Assembly: GCA_903933805.1 (NCBI GenBank)
Contig: CAIZLM010000026.1
Coordinates: 1-33,105 of the forward strand
DNA from: an uncultured Bacteroidota bacterium
GTDB taxonomy: Bacteria; Bacteroidota; Bacteroidia; Chitinophagales; Saprospiraceae
Direction of reading: 5' to 3'
Length of the DNA: 33,105 nt
The position numbers and the translations under genes are program-made. The notes under the pieces were generated by a model that was given only the letters and a program-made list of their open reading frames with translations, made no database searches and was not told the origin of the DNA. Below are positions 1-8,788 of this stretch, piece by piece. Positions within the stretch are counted from its first letter, which is position 1, and each line of letters starts with the position of its first letter.

Positions 1-810
1 AACTGCCATGACGATGATCAACACCAGTCGCGGTATGGAGGAGAATACTTCCGCCATGCGCATGACCAATGTATCGACCGGAAAAGAGAAGCGTTTTGAG
101 AGATACGGAACACGGCGCAACCCCCACCCTAACCTGTTGAAAACAAACATTACGACCAGGAATACGCCAATACCATGGCCTATGGCTACAAAGGCATTGG
201 CGGTGTCCAAAGCGTAGAATCGAACCGTCACCGCATAAAACCAAGCCACGGGTAATCCCAGAAAAAAAAATAAAACCTGACCCCGCATCACCTGCCATTG
301 GTCGTCACCAAAGAACCCGGCGACCATCCCAAGGCTCAGACCGATCAGCAGGGCAACAGCCATGGCCAAAGCGCCGGTGATCAGCGCAATTCGGGCGCCA
401 CTGACCACCGTTGCAGCCACATCACGGCCTTCTGCATCGGTACCCAACCAATGGATAAATCGAGCTTGCAAACCAGGGTGCACAGATCCCGGTTTTTCAA
501 AGACACCTGTATTCAACGATGAGTTTTCGCCCGGCGAAAAGGGAATAGGTGCAAAAAAAGGTGGAAAGTCATAATTAGTCGGCGATTTCCAGGCCTCCAA
601 AGCATGAACGCTGTTTTGCAATCGGCGCAGGGCATCGGCTTTATAGGGCGTATTTTCAGGCACCCAAATGGTCCGCAATCCGGGCCAATATATTTCACCG
701 CCTATTTGACAATACAAGGGGCGACCATTGGCTATTAAATCCCGAAAGATTGCCATAAAAAGCAGGAATCCCAATATCCAAAAAGCCGAAATGGGTAATT
801 TAGCGTTCAT
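1..810 (-). CDS. ABC transporter permease, OppC/DppC type (3' part outside window)
   Basis: Reading the minus strand from the ATG at 810-808 gives 270 codons that run open to the window edge, so the C-terminus is missing. It begins with a hydrophobic segment (about residues 7-24), followed by a periplasmic stretch of about 120 residues. Then comes the signature WLGTDAEGRDVAATVVSGAR, matching the LGTDxxGRDVxSRxxxGAR region of OppC/DppC inner-membrane permeases, with several more membrane segments after it. Such permeases form the translocation channel of peptide (or nickel) importers with an OppB-like partner and two ATPases, none of which is visible here. The start codon overlaps the stop of the upstream kinase (ATGA, 807-810), indicating translational coupling. 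The substrate cannot be told from the sequence. Confidence 0.85.
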   Translation of the reverse strand, partial: MNAKLPISAFWILGFLLFMAIFRDLIANGRPLYCQIGGEIYWPGLRTIWVPENTPYKADALRRLQNSVHALEAWKSPTNYDFPPFFAPIPFSPGENSSLNTGVFEKPGSVHPGLQARFIHWLGTDAEGRDVAATVVSGARIALITGALAMAVALLIGLSLGMVAGFFGDDQWQVMRGQVLFFFLGLPVAWFYAVTVRFYALDTANAFVAIGHGIGVFLVVMFVFNRLGWGLRRVPYLSKRFSFPVDTLVMRMAEVFSSIPRLVLIIVMAV

Positions 811-1694
811 GGTTTACCACTAAAAGGGAAAATAAGGTTGTAACGCTTCGATAAGGCCAATACAGGCGCCATCGTTTTGCTAAATCCCAACAGAAACCCG
901 CCGCCGCCTGCTCCACAGATTTTGAAGGTTATTTCTCCGCTTTGGAGATTTTCAGTCCAAAGCGTGCGCATTGTGGCTGGTACCATGGGCTCAAAATAGT
1001 CGAGTTGAAACTGGGACACTAGGTTCAAATGGTGCCAAAATTGTTCTGTATTTGCTGTAAGCCAGTGGTGTACCAACGCCTCATTGGAGGGCAAATATTG
1101 ATGCTGCAATGCAGCAGCCAAAGGCTCCGTTTTGCTTTTTTCCATGAACCACTGCACCAAATGCCCTGTTTGTCGCGGTAAACCTGAGTCAATCAAAAAA
1201 ACGATGGGGCTTTCTTGCCAATCCGGTAAGGATGCGCTTGTGACATTGTTTCTATTGCGGATGATCAAAGGTTTTTTAAGATAACTTGTCAAAGGGTCTA
1301 TCCCGGAACTCTCGCCATGGAAGAAACTTTCCATGGTGGCAAAAGCAATCTTTAGCTCCAAAAGATCATCAGATTTGTTGCGGCAATAGCGATTGTACAC
1401 AGCCGCACACAGGGCTCCAGAACTTCCCAGCCCATACCCAATAGGAATGGTCGATTTAAATACAAGTCCGCGATTTAAGTCTTTCTGAAACGCTTTTATG
1501 TCAAGGGCGCAGGCATTTCTCAGTTGATCACTTGTAGCAAATTCGAAGATTTTTTGCTGCAGCACATCGTCTGGTTGGGCGCCCGTTGTCACCCATTTTC
1601 CGCTGTAGGCAGGCACTGGCATTGCCAGCGCTGTACTTCCGAGGAGTAGGACATGCTCGCCAAAAAGCAGCAATTTAGAAGAGTAGTTACGCAT
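807..1694 (-). CDS. GHMP kinase, mevalonate kinase-like
   Basis: This 295-residue cytoplasmic kinase has the three GHMP motifs. An N-terminal [13 protein letters not shown] strand (7-19) corresponds to the GKxxLxGEHxVxxG of mevalonate kinases. The glycine-rich phosphate loop is [10 protein letters not shown] (86-95), and the C-terminal motif is KICGAGGGG (258-266). HGESSGIDP (126-134) resembles the mevalonate kinase segment HGxxSGxDP, so ATP-dependent phosphorylation of mevalonate for isoprenoid synthesis is the best guess. The related GHMP kinases of unknown substrate found in Bacteroidota are the main alternative. No other mevalonate-pathway gene is in the window. It is the upstream gene of an ATGA-coupled pair with an ABC permease. 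A TACTTTTG element lies directly upstream on the minus strand (1707-1700), so the transcript would be almost leaderless. Confidence 0.7.
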   Translation of the reverse strand: MRNYSSKLLLFGEHVLLLGSTALAMPVPAYSGKWVTTGAQPDDVLQQKIFEFATSDQLRNACALDIKAFQKDLNRGLVFKSTIPIGYGLGSSGALCAAVYNRYCRNKSDDLLELKIAFATMESFFHGESSGIDPLTSYLKKPLIIRNRNNVTSASLPDWQESPIVFLIDSGLPRQTGHLVQWFMEKSKTEPLAAALQHQYLPSNEALVHHWLTANTEQFWHHLNLVSQFQLDYFEPMVPATMRTLWTENLQSGEITFKICGAGGGGFLLGFSKTMAPVLALSKRYNLIFPFSGKP

Positions 1695-1699
1695 AGCTG

Positions 1700-1707
1700 C
1701 AAAAGTA
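1700..1707 (-). promoter_or_regulatory. Bacteroidota -7 promoter element (TACTTTTG) for the GHMP kinase
   Basis: An exact match to TAnnTTTG read on the minus strand, ending six bases before the start codon at 1694. No convincing -33 TTTG is visible at the usual spacing. If used, the 5' leader would be only a few bases long. Confidence 0.4.
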
Positions 1708-1774
1708 TTTTTAAACGCGCGGTTTTTCAGAAAAATCGCAAGGCAGTGTAACTCATTTCAAGTTGAACAATCGC

Positions 1775-1782
1775 TACCTTCG
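1775..1782 (+). promoter_or_regulatory. Probable -7 promoter element (TACCTTCG) for gcvP
   Basis: TACCTTCG differs from TAnnTTTG at one position, and the same octamer precedes mqnA (7370-7377). A start site near 1787 would give a leader of about 80 bases to the ATG at 1867 and would rule out the ATG at 1792 as a practical start. Confidence 0.4.
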
Positions 1783-1866
1783 CCCCGTTTAATGGCTCGT
1801 GAGAAATTTAACATGAATTTCTCCAAGCGATCATCACCACTCACTCACCTTCTCACTCATTGTATC

Positions 1867-4716
1867 ATGAGTCAATTTCAACACCCCGACCGCTTTGAGC
1901 GGCGTCACATTGGCCCAAGCGAAGCCGAAACTGCAGCCATGCTGGAGTTCTTAAACGTCCAAACGCTGGACGAACTTGTGTCACAGACTGTCCCAGACGC
2001 CATTCGGTTGAAAAAGCCCCTGAATTTACCGCCGGCTCAATCAGAATTTGAATACCTGAGTGGGTTGAAAATCGCTGCCTCCAAGAATCGAATCATGCGA
2101 AATTTCATTGGAATGGGATACTACGGGACCATTACCCCTTCCGTAATCGCCCGCAATGTATTCCAAAATCCGGGTTGGTACACACAATATACCCCTTACC
2201 AAGCTGAAATTGCCCAGGGGCGTTTGGAAAGTCTGCTGAATTTTCAAACCATGGTAACAGATATGACAGGCTTACCGATTTCAAACGCGAGTCTGCTCGA
2301 TGAGGCAACTGCCGCTGCAGAAGCGATGAACATGTTTTACCATGAAAAAAACAAGCGCGCCAAAGCCGGCGCTGAAGCAAACGAGTTTTTTGTTTCCGAT
2401 AAGGTTTTTCCACAAACCTTGGATGTATTAAAAACTCGGGCCCTACCCCATGGCATTCAATTGGTGGTTGGCGATTGGGCTACTGCTACCCTGTCAGACA
2501 AAACCTTTGGCGTTTTATTGCAATATCCTGATGCCCAAGGCAATGTCTCTGATTATCGCGCTTTCGCAGAGATGGCAAAAGCCAAAGGCATATACCTCTG
2601 TGTCGCAGCAGATATTCTCTCCTTGGCGCTGCTCACCCCACCGGGAGAATGGGGCGCCGATGTCGCGGTTGGCAACACACAAAGATTCGGTGTGCCGATG
2701 GGTTATGGTGGGCCTCACGCTGCTTACTTCGCCTGCTCGGAGGATTTCAAGCGACAAATTCCTGGCCGTATTATCGGCGTTTCGGTGGACAAACACGGAC
2801 AAAGAGCCCTTCGCATGGCACTTCAAACACGGGAACAACACATCCGCCGAGAAAAAGCAACATCCAATATCTGTACCGCTCAGGCCCTGCTGGCCAATAT
2901 GGCTGCCATGTACGCTGTGTACCACGGTCAAGACGGAATACGAGGCATTGCCCAAAGAACACATTTCATGGCGTCGGCACTGGCAATCAGCCTTGAAAAA
3001 GCAGGTTTTCAACTGACCAACGCCCATTTTTTCGATACCATTCGGATTGAACTGAATGTTGAGCTGTTGGCTGAAATTCGGAACAAGGCAGAAGCCGCAG
3101 GGTATAATTTTTTCTATGAAGCGCATGCGCTCCAAATTACGCTGGATGAAACAGCTACCTTAGGCGATCTGGTTGCCATCAGCACGCTTTTCAACGCTAC
3201 CATGGAAGGCAACGGCACGAATCGTTTGCCTGAACACCTGCAGCGCAGCAGCGCATTCCTCACGCACCACGTGTTCAATGCGTACCACACGGAAAGCGAT
3301 ATGATGCGGTACGTCAAACGTCTTGAAAACCGGGATCTTTCTTTGATGCACTCTATGATTTCATTGGGATCTTGTACCATGAAATTAAACGCTGCCACGC
3401 AAATGATGCCGGTAAGTTGGGAACATTGGTCGGACATGCACCCGTTCATGCCGGCAGATCAAACTCAAGGATATGCGCACGTGATCCAAGAACTGGAGGA
3501 ATATCTTTGTGAAATAACAGGTTTTGATGCCTGCTCATTACAGCCAAATTCAGGCGCCCAAGGGGAGTATGCAGGACTTATGGCCATTCGCGCATTCCAC
3601 CAGGCGAATGGTGATACACACCGAAATGTATCGCTTATCCCGTCATCTGCTCATGGAACCAACCCTGCCTCGGCTGTTATGGCCGGTATGGAAGTCATCG
3701 TGGTGGCCTGTGACGAACGTGGCAACATTGATCTAGCCGACCTTCGGACCAAGGCCGCGTTGCACGCAGACCGCCTTTCCTGTCTGATGGTTACCTACCC
3801 CAGTACGCACGGGGTCTTTGAAACAACCATTAAAGATGTTTGTAGCATCATCCACGAATATGGTGGCAAGGTGTACATGGATGGCGCCAATATGAACGCC
3901 CAGGTTGGCGTCACCAGTCCCGCCACCATCGGTGCCGATGTTTGTCACTTAAACCTGCACAAAACTTTTGCCATTCCCCATGGCGGCGGCGGACCAGGTA
4001 TGGGCCCAATCTGCTGCAACAACAGCCTGGCACCCTACTTGTCGAAACACGTTTTTGCAGACATGGGCGGTAGTCAGGGTACCACAGCCATTAGTGCTGC
4101 CCCTTGGGGCAGCGCCAGCATTCTACTAATTTCGTACGCATATATCAGGATGCTCGGCCCAGAAGGCGTAACCAATGCTACCAAGTATGCTATTCTCAAC
4201 GCCAATTATATTAAATCAAGGTTGGAGACAGCCTTTCAGATTTTGTACACTGGCGAAAATGGCCGTTGCGCACACGAGATGATTGTTGATATGCGACCAT
4301 TTAAGGCTGTTGCCGGGGCTGAAGATATCGCCAAGCGGTTGATGGACTACGGATTCCACGCGCCCACGCTTTCTTTTCCTGTTGCCGGAACGATCATGAT
4401 TGAGCCGACAGAAAGTGAGAGCAAAGCGGAATTGGACCGTTTCTGTGATGCCCTGTTGGCCATCCGCAAAGAAATTGACGAGGTAGCCAATGGCGATTAT
4501 TCGTTGGAAGACAATATGTTGCACAACGCTCCCCATACCTGTGAGGAGATGACATCTGATACCTGGACACACGGATATTCACGCGAAAAAGCTGCTTTCC
4601 CACTGCCCTATTTGCGTCAGGGGTGGAAATTCTGGGCAAGCGTGGGCCGCATTGATCAAGCTTTTGGTGATCGCAACTTGGTATGTACCTGCCCATCGGT
4701 GGAATCGTACGCTTAA
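1867..4716 (+). CDS. gcvP: Glycine dehydrogenase (decarboxylating), P-protein
   Basis: This is a PLP-dependent decarboxylase of the glycine cleavage system. It releases CO2 from glycine and passes the aminomethyl group to lipoylated H-protein. At 949 residues it is the fused, homodimeric type, with the N-terminal half equivalent to GcvPA and the C-terminal half to GcvPB. The start [13 protein letters not shown] is typical of the family. The PLP lysine is K699 in [20 protein letters not shown], and [10 protein letters not shown] and [11 protein letters not shown] are also present. The open frame extends upstream to an ATG at 1792, but those 25 Ser/Thr/His-rich residues have no counterpart in the family and lie against the putative -7 element, so 1867 is preferred. 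gcvT and gcvH are not adjacent. A long nested palindrome follows the gene. Confidence 0.97.
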   Translation: MSQFQHPDRFERRHIGPSEAETAAMLEFLNVQTLDELVSQTVPDAIRLKKPLNLPPAQSEFEYLSGLKIAASKNRIMRNFIGMGYYGTITPSVIARNVFQNPGWYTQYTPYQAEIAQGRLESLLNFQTMVTDMTGLPISNASLLDEATAAAEAMNMFYHEKNKRAKAGAEANEFFVSDKVFPQTLDVLKTRALPHGIQLVVGDWATATLSDKTFGVLLQYPDAQGNVSDYRAFAEMAKAKGIYLCVAADILSLALLTPPGEWGADVAVGNTQRFGVPMGYGGPHAAYFACSEDFKRQIPGRIIGVSVDKHGQRALRMALQTREQHIRREKATSNICTAQALLANMAAMYAVYHGQDGIRGIAQRTHFMASALAISLEKAGFQLTNAHFFDTIRIELNVELLAEIRNKAEAAGYNFFYEAHALQITLDETATLGDLVAISTLFNATMEGNGTNRLPEHLQRSSAFLTHHVFNAYHTESDMMRYVKRLENRDLSLMHSMISLGSCTMKLNAATQMMPVSWEHWSDMHPFMPADQTQGYAHVIQELEEYLCEITGFDACSLQPNSGAQGEYAGLMAIRAFHQANGDTHRNVSLIPSSAHGTNPASAVMAGMEVIVVACDERGNIDLADLRTKAALHADRLSCLMVTYPSTHGVFETTIKDVCSIIHEYGGKVYMDGANMNAQVGVTSPATIGADVCHLNLHKTFAIPHGGGGPGMGPICCNNSLAPYLSKHVFADMGGSQGTTAISAAPWGSASILLISYAYIRMLGPEGVTNATKYAILNANYIKSRLETAFQILYTGENGRCAHEMIVDMRPFKAVAGAEDIAKRLMDYGFHAPTLSFPVAGTIMIEPTESESKAELDRFCDALLAIRKEIDEVANGDYSLEDNMLHNAPHTCEEMTSDTWTHGYSREKAAFPLPYLRQGWKFWASVGRIDQAFGDRNLVCTCPSVESYA

Positions 4717-4731
4717 TAGGTTGACGTGAAT

Positions 4732-4963
4732 GGGTTTTATCTCGCGAAGGCGCAAAGGCGCAAAGGGGCGAAGGCGGTAAGGAGCGAAGGCGGTAAGGGG
4801 CGAAGGCGCGAAGGATTAAAAGATAATAACTGGTTAGCGTGGTCGCTTCTGAGACAAAAAAGTGGGCATTTTTTGCCAGACACAGACAGCGTGCCACCTA
4901 ACCAGTTACAAAAGATAATCCCTTTGCCCCTTTGCGCCTTCGCGCCTTCGCGAGATAAAACCC
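4732..4963. repeat. Nested composite palindrome: GCGAAGGCG-rich inverted repeat enclosing a GTAACTGG-family element
   Basis: The outer arms are 4732-4774 and 4920-4963. They are near-perfect reverse complements of about 43 bases beginning GGGTTTTATCTCGCGAAGG and made of iterated GCGAAGG/GCAAAGG units. The left arm continues into more imperfect units (GGCGGTAAGG twice) to about 4815. At the centre sits one copy of the interspersed palindrome described below (4827-4908). The whole lies between the convergent gcvP and FAD oxidase genes, where it could act as a bidirectional terminator, though neither arm is followed by a clean T-run. Confidence 0.8.
4827..4908 (+). repeat. Interspersed palindromic repeat, copy A
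   Basis: It starts TAACTGGTTAGCGTGGTCGC and ends CGTGCCACCTAACCAGTTA, with central GAGACAAAAAA...TTTTTTGCCAGA. It is 82 bp, with a small internal duplication of CAGACA compared with the other copies. It is nested in a different inverted repeat (4732-4963). Confidence 0.85.
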
Positions 4964-4996
4964 TTCGCGTCTTTGTTTTAAAGGGTAGAATTGGCG

Positions 4997-6280
4997 TCAG
5001 TGGATCGGTGAAATGCGTGTTCTTAATGCCGAATAAAATTTCGGGTGACCAAATTCAGATGGGTTAATACCTCCCATTTTGGGATTTGAACATGCGTCTT
5101 TGGTGAGGTATATTTTTCCACCCAAATGCCAGACCAGGTCATCCAGTTTTTCAACAAGTCGGAAGATGGTGGGGGTACGTGGAAAATCGAGTGCCAACGA
5201 ATAGCCTTTAATGGGAAAGGTGTTTACCGCATTTGATGCGCGTTCTCCATGTTTCTTTAAGACACTCAAAAAGGGTACTTCGGGGCTTTTTCCAACCACC
5301 TCCAGGAGGCGCCTGATACCGTCAAACGCATTGTTTTCAGGCAAGCAAAACTGATATTGAATAAATCCACGTCGCCCGTACAACCTGTTCCAGTTGCGCA
5401 GGGCATCCAAGGGATAAAAGTAGGCGTCCATGGTTACAACCTTCTCCGCGTTTTTGTTTTTATGAAAATACAGTGCATTAAAAGCGCGGACACTCATCGG
5501 ATTGAGCAACCATTTGGGTGCAAAAACAGGGATATTGGTTTTAGGCGCTTCTAACCATTGAATGGGGGTGTCTTCTACCAGGTGTTCCGCCAAATGAACG
5601 GCCCCCTGCCCCATTCTACTACCCTTTGACGTTGTGTCAATCCACCCTGCGGCATAAGACTCCGGACGACGTTGCTCCATTGCTTGAAATAATCCGTCCA
5701 AACTATGACACTGAATGGTCTTTTGACGCATTCGGGATGATGGAACACGTTGTAATTGAAAACAAGCAGACAGAATAATACCGGTCCAACCCATTCCACC
5801 ACAAGTCTGCCAAAAAAGTGATGTATTTTGATGGCGGGAGCAGACCACAATATCGCCTTCGGCAGTTATCAATTCAAAAGAAACCAACCAATCAGAGAAA
5901 CAGCCCTTCAGCGGATGGTTTTTGCCATGTACATCAGAGGCGATGGCACCGCCAATCGTAACTTGCTTTATCCCTGGCGTCACGTGGAAGAACCAACCTG
6001 CCGGAACGATGATTGGAAGGAGGTCAGACAATAAAACACCTGCTTGGCATGAAATAACCCCTGCGACCGGGTCAAAATCTAGTATTTCACGGAGCCCCAG
6101 TGTTGAGATTACGCGGTGCCCCAAGGAGGCATCGCCATAACTTTTTCCATTTCCACGGGCAATGATTTGTTCATTGGCAAGAATACACCGTCGAACGCCT
6201 TCAATATCTTGTGGACTTGTAACTTCGGCTTCGACGATGGGATAATTTGCCCAACCGCTTATTTTTTGCAGCGTTTTCAT
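4997..6280 (-). CDS. FAD-binding oxidoreductase, DprE1-like
   Basis: This 427-residue flavoprotein belongs to the vanillyl-alcohol-oxidase/PCMH superfamily. The FAD-binding half shows RGNGKSYGDASL (42-53), GGAIASDVHGKNH (110-122) and GGMGWTGIIL (161-170). The C-terminal half contains KIYLTKDACSNP, comparable to the lysine-containing region of decaprenylphosphoryl-ribose 2'-oxidase DprE1. In actinobacteria DprE1 oxidises the prenyl-phosphate ribose to a 2-keto form that the reductase DprE2 then reduces. Here no short-chain reductase or UbiA-type prenyltransferase is adjacent, so the substrate is open. No signal peptide is seen. The gene is monocistronic, convergent with gcvP and divergent from the secreted propeller gene. 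The ATG at 6280 fits the family N-terminus. Confidence 0.8.
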   Translation of the reverse strand: MKTLQKISGWANYPIVEAEVTSPQDIEGVRRCILANEQIIARGNGKSYGDASLGHRVISTLGLREILDFDPVAGVISCQAGVLLSDLLPIIVPAGWFFHVTPGIKQVTIGGAIASDVHGKNHPLKGCFSDWLVSFELITAEGDIVVCSRHQNTSLFWQTCGGMGWTGIILSACFQLQRVPSSRMRQKTIQCHSLDGLFQAMEQRRPESYAAGWIDTTSKGSRMGQGAVHLAEHLVEDTPIQWLEAPKTNIPVFAPKWLLNPMSVRAFNALYFHKNKNAEKVVTMDAYFYPLDALRNWNRLYGRRGFIQYQFCLPENNAFDGIRRLLEVVGKSPEVPFLSVLKKHGERASNAVNTFPIKGYSLALDFPRTPTIFRLVEKLDDLVWHLGGKIYLTKDACSNPKMGGINPSEFGHPKFYSALRTRISPIH

Positions 6281-6472
6281 AGTGGTTTGTGCTTTTATGT
6301 AAGCAAATTACGCAACAATGCGGTCAAAGATACTGCACTGCTACCTTTAATAACGCACCTTTCAGGTACCAAGCAACTACTTTGCGAACAATGTTAAACC
6401 AAAGCCGTTTCTTGTCCATAAGTTGTGTTGTAACTGTCAATATTGCTATAATTGACAAAACCGATCATTGTT

Positions 6473-7360
6473 ATGTTTTCAATTTTTCGCCTTTTCGGCA
6501 TTTGTTTGATCTGTATTCCTGTCGCACTGGTGGGCCAGGAAGCCCAAATTTTAAAAAGAATACCGCTGCCACCTGCACTCAAAGAAATTTCAGGTATGAC
6601 AATTTTGCCAAACGGCGATATGTGGCTGCTGAATGATTCTCACAATCCACCGGATCTTTTCAAATTTGATCCTGTTGAGAAAAAAATATTGGCGGTAAGG
6701 CATTTGCCTGTTCAGAATTTTGACTGGGAAGATATCACCAGTGACCATCAGGGCAATCTGTATATCGGCGATTTTGGCAACAACTACAACTGTCGGCAAA
6801 ACTTGCGCATATTGGTGTACAATCCAGCTACTGGTTACCTTGACAGCATTCAATTTCATTATCCTGACCAAAAAGCGTTTCCGCCAGCGCGACAGGAGGA
6901 CTGGAATTACAACTGTGAAGCTTTGGTATTTTTCAGAGACAGCCTGCATTTGTTCTCGAAAAATGCTTTTAGCGGTAATTTTTTCACCAAACACTATGTG
7001 CTGCCAGCCAGACCAGGGAATTTCACAGCTGAACTACGCGACAGTTTGCAACTCAAAAACCGCGTTGTAACGGGCGCTGCCTTGAGCAAGGATGGCCTGA
7101 CATTGGCACTTACAGGGTATATTATCAAAACAAAACTGGGGTTTTTACCCTTTACACGAGCAAGCGCCCTATTCTTTACAGGATTTAACGAGGGCTATTT
7201 TTTATCCGGAAAAATTCAAAGGCGCCGTTTGCCAAAATTTATTTTTGCTAGACAATTTGAGTCCATTACACCGTGGAAGAATACGCAATGGTTGGTGGCC
7301 AATGAAAACAGAAAACCCCAACGCCACAGTATTTGGCGTATTAATGGTGTGAGACATTAA
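6473..7360 (+). CDS. Secreted beta-propeller-like protein of unknown function
   Basis: From the ATG at 6473 the 295-residue product starts with a signal peptide (MFSIFRLFGICLICIPVALVGQ). An upstream in-frame TTG at 6452 is less likely. The mature part has propeller-like blade phrases: ISGMTILPNGDMWLLNDS, FDWEDITSDHQGNLYIGDFG, then CEALVFFRDSLHLFSKN. The DWEDI...LYIGDxGNN phrase recurs in uncharacterised secreted propeller proteins of Bacteroidota. I recognise no catalytic motif and no T9SS sorting tail. It precedes mqnA by 24 bases, but mqnA has its own -7 element in that gap. Confidence 0.65.
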   Translation: MFSIFRLFGICLICIPVALVGQEAQILKRIPLPPALKEISGMTILPNGDMWLLNDSHNPPDLFKFDPVEKKILAVRHLPVQNFDWEDITSDHQGNLYIGDFGNNYNCRQNLRILVYNPATGYLDSIQFHYPDQKAFPPARQEDWNYNCEALVFFRDSLHLFSKNAFSGNFFTKHYVLPARPGNFTAELRDSLQLKNRVVTGAALSKDGLTLALTGYIIKTKLGFLPFTRASALFFTGFNEGYFLSGKIQRRRLPKFIFARQFESITPWKNTQWLVANENRKPQRHSIWRINGVRH

Positions 7361-7369
7361 TCCAAAAAC

Positions 7370-7377
7370 TACCTTCG
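7370..7377 (+). promoter_or_regulatory. Probable -7 promoter element (TACCTTCG) for mqnA
   Basis: This octamer is identical to the one before gcvP and lies 7 bases upstream of the mqnA ATG, between that gene and the preceding stop codon. Its position would make the mqnA message nearly leaderless. Confidence 0.35.
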
Positions 7378-7384
7378 TGCTGCT

Positions 7385-8155
7385 ATGCCGAAAATTCGAA
7401 TATCTGCTGTTAGTTATCTGAATACCAAGCCCTTCATATACGGACTGTTCCGCAGTGATTTAGCAGATTCCATCGAGCTAAGTCTAGACATTCCGTCCGT
7501 TTGTGCTGAAAAATTACTCGCAGGAACCGTTGACCTTGCACTCACCCCAGTGGCCATTATCCCAGAATTATCGGAAGCCTACCTCGTTTCTGATTATTGT
7601 ATTGGGACCGTTGGAAAAGTAAAAACGGTGTGTATTTACGCAGAACAACCCCTCTCCGAAATCAAAAAAATATACCTTGATTTCCATTCCAGAAGTTCTG
7701 TGGCCCTTACCAAACTGCTTTGTAAGCACTACTGGAATATAACGCCAGAATTAATCCCCGCTACACAAGGATTTGAAGATCAAATAGTTGGCACCAATGC
7801 TGCTTTGATTATTGGCGACAGAACCATTGGCCTGGAAAATCGATATCCGTTTGTTTATGACCTAGGAGAAGCGTGGATGGCCTGGACGGACTTGCCTTTT
7901 GTCTTTGCCGCCTGGATCGCCGTAAAACCGCTGAACCCAGCGATCATGGCCCGATTTAACCAAGCATTGCAATCGGGTATAGACCACATCCCTGAACTGG
8001 TCAAAATACTCCCCACCATGCACAATTTTGATGTTGAAGCATATTTTAGAGACAATATCAGCTACAACCTAGACGACGCCAAATGGCAGGGACTCAACCA
8101 TTTCCTCCAATACATAGCCGGTGAAAAAGGATTTCAACTGCACAGAACAGTCTGA
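7385..8155 (+). CDS. mqnA: Chorismate dehydratase, menaquinone biosynthesis (futalosine pathway)
   Basis: At 256 residues the length is typical of MqnA. The protein opens with the family hallmark SYLNTKPF (10-17), the substrate-pocket segment of the periplasmic-binding-protein-like MqnA/MqnD fold. GTVDLALTPVAIIPEL and IYLDFHSRSSVALTKLL follow at the expected places. MqnA dehydrates chorismate to 3-[(1-carboxyvinyl)oxy]benzoate, the first step of the futalosine route to menaquinone. The related MqnD is the alternative, but the SYLNTKP motif and the DxxSRSSVAL region favour MqnA. It sits between the propeller gene and msrA with short gaps (24 and 33 bases) and is probably co-transcribed with msrA. 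Confidence 0.9.
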   Translation: MPKIRISAVSYLNTKPFIYGLFRSDLADSIELSLDIPSVCAEKLLAGTVDLALTPVAIIPELSEAYLVSDYCIGTVGKVKTVCIYAEQPLSEIKKIYLDFHSRSSVALTKLLCKHYWNITPELIPATQGFEDQIVGTNAALIIGDRTIGLENRYPFVYDLGEAWMAWTDLPFVFAAWIAVKPLNPAIMARFNQALQSGIDHIPELVKILPTMHNFDVEAYFRDNISYNLDDAKWQGLNHFLQYIAGEKGFQLHRTV

Positions 8156-8188
8156 AACCATCGAGCGTCGTTAAACCAACTGGAATGT

Positions 8189-8788
8189 ATGTTGTTGTTG
8201 TCAAAAAAGAATTCAATGTCAACAAAAGAACAACCAGCTGACTTTCCCCAAAAAACAGCCGTAGCAACCTTGGGAGGGGGATGTTTTTGGTGTGTGGAAA
8301 TCATGTACCAAGACCTACAAGGCGTGTTGAAGGTGGAGAGCGGCTATTCCGGTGGACGTTCTGTTAATCCCACCTACCAAGAAATTTGCACTGGACGTTC
8401 GGGCCATGCCGAGGTCATTCGGGTTACTTTTGACCCGTCTCTCCTAAGTTACAGGGAAATATTGGACGTTTTTTTTACGATCCATGATCCTACCACCCTG
8501 AATCGTCAGGGGAATGACCGCGGGACACAATACAGATCCGTCATTTTTTACCATTCCGAAGACCAAAAAATTATTGCACGGGAATCAAAAATAGCGGCCC
8601 AAGCGCTTTGGGAAAGTCCCATTGTTACTGAAATTTCTTTGCTGGAAAATTTTTATCCTGCAGAAAGCTACCACCAAAACTACTTCAAAGACAACCCCAA
8701 CCAGCCTTATTGCTCCATTGTTATTGCTCCTAAAGTGCGGAAATTTCGTGATAAATACCGCAGCAAGTTGAATCCATCTGTCATCTGA
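8189..8788 (+). CDS. msrA: Peptide-methionine (S)-S-oxide reductase
   Basis: This 199-residue enzyme carries the active-site motif GGGCFWC (29-35, catalytic Cys32), the downstream GYSGG, a histidine-containing GHAEVIRVTFDP, and the block FFTIHDPTTLNRQGNDRGTQYRS, all characteristic of MsrA. It reduces methionine-S-sulfoxide in damaged proteins or free methionine, using a thioredoxin-type reductant. No signal peptide is evident, so it is probably cytoplasmic. An in-frame ATG at 8216 would remove nine residues and fits the family equally well. The gene ends tail-to-tail with the T9SS type B gene, the stop codons overlapping within 8781-8788. Confidence 0.95.
   Translation: MLLLSKKNSMSTKEQPADFPQKTAVATLGGGCFWCVEIMYQDLQGVLKVESGYSGGRSVNPTYQEICTGRSGHAEVIRVTFDPSLLSYREILDVFFTIHDPTTLNRQGNDRGTQYRSVIFYHSEDQKIIARESKIAAQALWESPIVTEISLLENFYPAESYHQNYFKDNPNQPYCSIVIAPKVRKFRDKYRSKLNPSVI

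Noticed and set aside
1792-1866. N-terminal extension of gcvP from the ATG at 1792
   Set aside because: The 25 extra residues have no counterpart in P-proteins and begin only ten bases after the putative -7 element. The ATG at 1867 fits the family start.
1775-1866. Glycine riboswitch before gcvP
   Set aside because: The leader is only about 80 bases, with no aptamer-like conserved cores or expression-platform hairpin.
4741-4815. CRISPR-like short direct repeats
   Set aside because: The GCGAAGG/GCAAAGG units are contiguous and imperfect, with no spacers of regular length.
2041-4897. Several long antisense and alternative-frame open frames within gcvP
   Set aside because: They are shadows of a well-supported gene and show no domain, signal peptide or start context.
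4726-5067. Open frame of 113 codons across the gcvP downstream region
   Set aside because: It lies entirely in the nested palindromic repeats and the 3' end of the opposing oxidase gene. The residues are low-complexity repeats of Lys/Arg/Gly, with no family resemblance.
7785-7815. Sigma-54-like TTGGCAC-N5-CTGCT
   Set aside because: It lies inside the mqnA coding sequence with no gene start downstream at a suitable distance, so it is most likely chance.
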